From NCBI GenBank assembly GCA_019136325.1, contig JAGVUJ010000056.1, forward strand, positions 1 through 7,696: DNA of 7,696 nucleotides. Direction: 5' to 3'. How positions within the stretch are numbered: the first letter of the stretch is position 1; each line of letters begins with the position of its first letter. The position numbers and the translations under genes were made by a program. This stretch comes from Deltaproteobacteria bacterium (GTDB lineage: Bacteria > Desulfobacterota > Syntrophia > Syntrophales > Smithellaceae). Below, in pieces: positions 6,792-7,696 of this stretch. The notes beneath the pieces were generated by a model. The model had not been told where the DNA came from, did not search any database, and saw nothing but the letters and a program-made list of their open reading frames with translations.

Positions 6792-7579
6792 AGGAACGTC
6801 ACCTGCTTGCCCTTTCCGGTGGTAAGGATAGCGCCGCCCTAGCCGTCTATATGCGAGAGAAATACGCCGATTTACCCATGGAGTATGTGTTTATTGATAG
6901 CGGTTGCGAATTGCCTGAAACGTACGCTTACTTGGATAAGCTTCGGGCGATATTGGGGATTGAAATAATTAATATCAGGTCAAGAAGAAACTTCGAATAC
7001 TGGTTAAAGATGTTTAAGGGTGTATTGCCCGCACCAAGAAATCGATGGTGTACAAGACTATTAAAGCTTGATCCATATGCTGAGTGGCTTAAAAAAAACT
7101 GCAAAGAGACTATGGTTTTTAATTATGCTGGATTACGTGCAGATGAAGACCGTACAGGTTATCAATCAAAATCTGATAGAGTAATTTCGAGGTTCCCATT
7201 TGTAACTGATGGACTAGTTTTAGAGGATATTAAAAAGATATTGGTTGAATCGGCGCTTGGATTACCGGAATACTATGCTTGGCGTCAAAGATCCGGCTGC
7301 TATTTTTGCTTCTACCAGCGTGACAACGAATGGCGCGGTCTTCGTCGTTATCATCCCATTCTGTTCGAAAAAGCATGTGTCATGGAGGAGAATCATGCGG
7401 ATGGTAGATCCTATACATGGCGTGATTCGGGCTTTCTCCGTGATCTTTCTGAAGGCGGTGATCTGACTCCACCAGAATCATCCGCTGGGCGACCAACAAT
7501 TATTAACACATTGTCTAATCTAACAATCGAACCAATCTCCGGTAACTATTTCAGAAAACAAGGAGGGTGCTATGACTGA
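6788..7579 (+). CDS. sspD: PP-loop ATP pyrophosphatase / PAPS-reductase-like protein, SspD-like (DndC relative)
   Basis: This encodes 263 residues. The PP-loop SGGKDS lies at 10-15 (LLALSGGKDSAAL), the signature of enzymes that activate a substrate as an adenylate with release of pyrophosphate. FIDSGCELPETYAY (35-48), RNRWCTRLLK (84-93), GLRADEDR (115-122) and SGCYFCF (169-175) complete the PAPS-reductase/DndC-like pattern. Cys88, Cys171 and Cys174, with Cys40 or Cys261 as a possible fourth, could hold a [4Fe-4S] cluster as reported for DndC. The expected role is sulfur transfer to the DNA backbone, taking sulfur from a cysteine desulfurase that is not in this window. The start is fixed by the ATGA overlap with sspC and by AGGGGG (6775-6780), 7 nt upstream. 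A 300-bp block covering about residues 58-157 is markedly more AT-rich than both flanks. BrxP of BREX type 4 is an alternative name for a similar protein; context favours SspD. Confidence 0.85.
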   Translation: MKERHLLALSGGKDSAALAVYMREKYADLPMEYVFIDSGCELPETYAYLDKLRAILGIEIINIRSRRNFEYWLKMFKGVLPAPRNRWCTRLLKLDPYAEWLKKNCKETMVFNYAGLRADEDRTGYQSKSDRVISRFPFVTDGLVLEDIKKILVESALGLPEYYAWRQRSGCYFCFYQRDNEWRGLRRYHPILFEKACVMEENHADGRSYTWRDSGFLRDLSEGGDLTPPESSAGRPTIINTLSNLTIEPISGNYFRKQGGCYD

Positions 7580-7694
7580 AGCTCCTGGCTCAGTAATTAA
7601 TTTATTAGAATCTTTATCTAATATTCGAACTAGGATAGTTGCAGGAAAACAAAGCACTCATAAATTCGTATTCATACTTGCACTGCTGAGATTG
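7572..7694 (+). CDS. N-terminal fragment of a fourth operon gene, possible HNH-type nuclease (3' end outside window)
   Basis: An ATG at 7572 opens a frame that stays open for 41 codons to the right edge. Its ribosome site, AGGAGG (7561-7566 region), is the strongest in the window. It overlaps the last 8 nt of sspD in another frame, so it is very likely translated together with sspD. The visible protein begins MTEAPGSVINLLESLS and continues with a helix ending in STHKFVFILALLRL. This last stretch resembles the 'yKfalLlALl' or 'HKplLLlal' segment at the N-terminus of several HNH endonuclease and restriction proteins. The match is short and the catalytic part is missing, so the nuclease call is a guess. 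Its position makes it a candidate effector of the phosphorothioation system or an extra modification subunit. It is not recognisable as the start of SspE (DUF262) from what is visible. Confidence 0.65.
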   Translation, partial: MTEAPGSVINLLESLSNIRTRIVAGKQSTHKFVFILALLRL

Positions 7695-7696
7695 TA

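Noticed and set aside
2398..7579. BREX type 4 (BrxC-like ATPase plus PAPS-reductase-like BrxP)
   Set aside because: No PglZ-family or BrxL gene is visible, and the DUF4007 gene in first position with the order ATPase then PP-loop protein fits Ssp better. The call would need revisiting if pglZ appeared just downstream.

Overview
The window is bacterial accessory DNA from a defence-island-type region. It encodes on the + strand throughout, with no rRNA, tRNA, CRISPR array or transposase visible. The host cannot be named. The mid-GC composition and the dispersed 'GCTGAGC...TCGAAGC' intergenic repeat at about 424-448 fit an environmental Gram-negative such as a Desulfobacterota member, but this is a weak inference.

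Left part (1-461): the C-terminal winged-helix tail of a gene that begins outside the window, a 57-residue acidic protein with two CxxC pairs (probable zinc ribbon), and a 77-bp gap. The gap holds a 10-nt tandem repeat, a short palindrome and the dispersed repeat, whose right edge runs into the Shine-Dalgarno of the next gene.

Centre-left (462-2297): a complete NERD-nuclease/SF1 (UvrD-like) helicase fusion of 611 residues. It is GC-richer than what follows and is probably a stand-alone DNA-processing or anti-phage gene. An AT-rich gap of 100 bp with a perfect TATAAT separates it from the next unit.

Right part (2398-7696): a tightly coupled operon that reads as the core of an Ssp-type single-stranded DNA phosphorothioation system. 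It comprises a DUF4007 protein (SspB-like), a 1154-residue P-loop ATPase (SspC-like) and a PP-loop/PAPS-reductase-like protein with an SGGKDS motif (SspD-like). Junctions are ATGA 4-nt overlaps. A fourth gene starts inside the end of sspD (8-nt overlap, strong AGGAGG) and runs off the window; its first 41 residues are not a known Ssp component that I can identify and weakly resemble the N-terminus of HNH-type nucleases.

Working model: SspD and SspC, with sulfur from a cysteine desulfurase (SspA or a housekeeping IscS, not in this window), insert sulfur into the DNA backbone. SspB supplies the nicking step. The truncated fourth gene is the best candidate for the restriction partner. The core is a known type of system. 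Possible novelty lies in the fourth gene, in the absence of a visible sspA, and in a sharp 300-bp AT-rich block inside sspD that hints at mosaic exchange.
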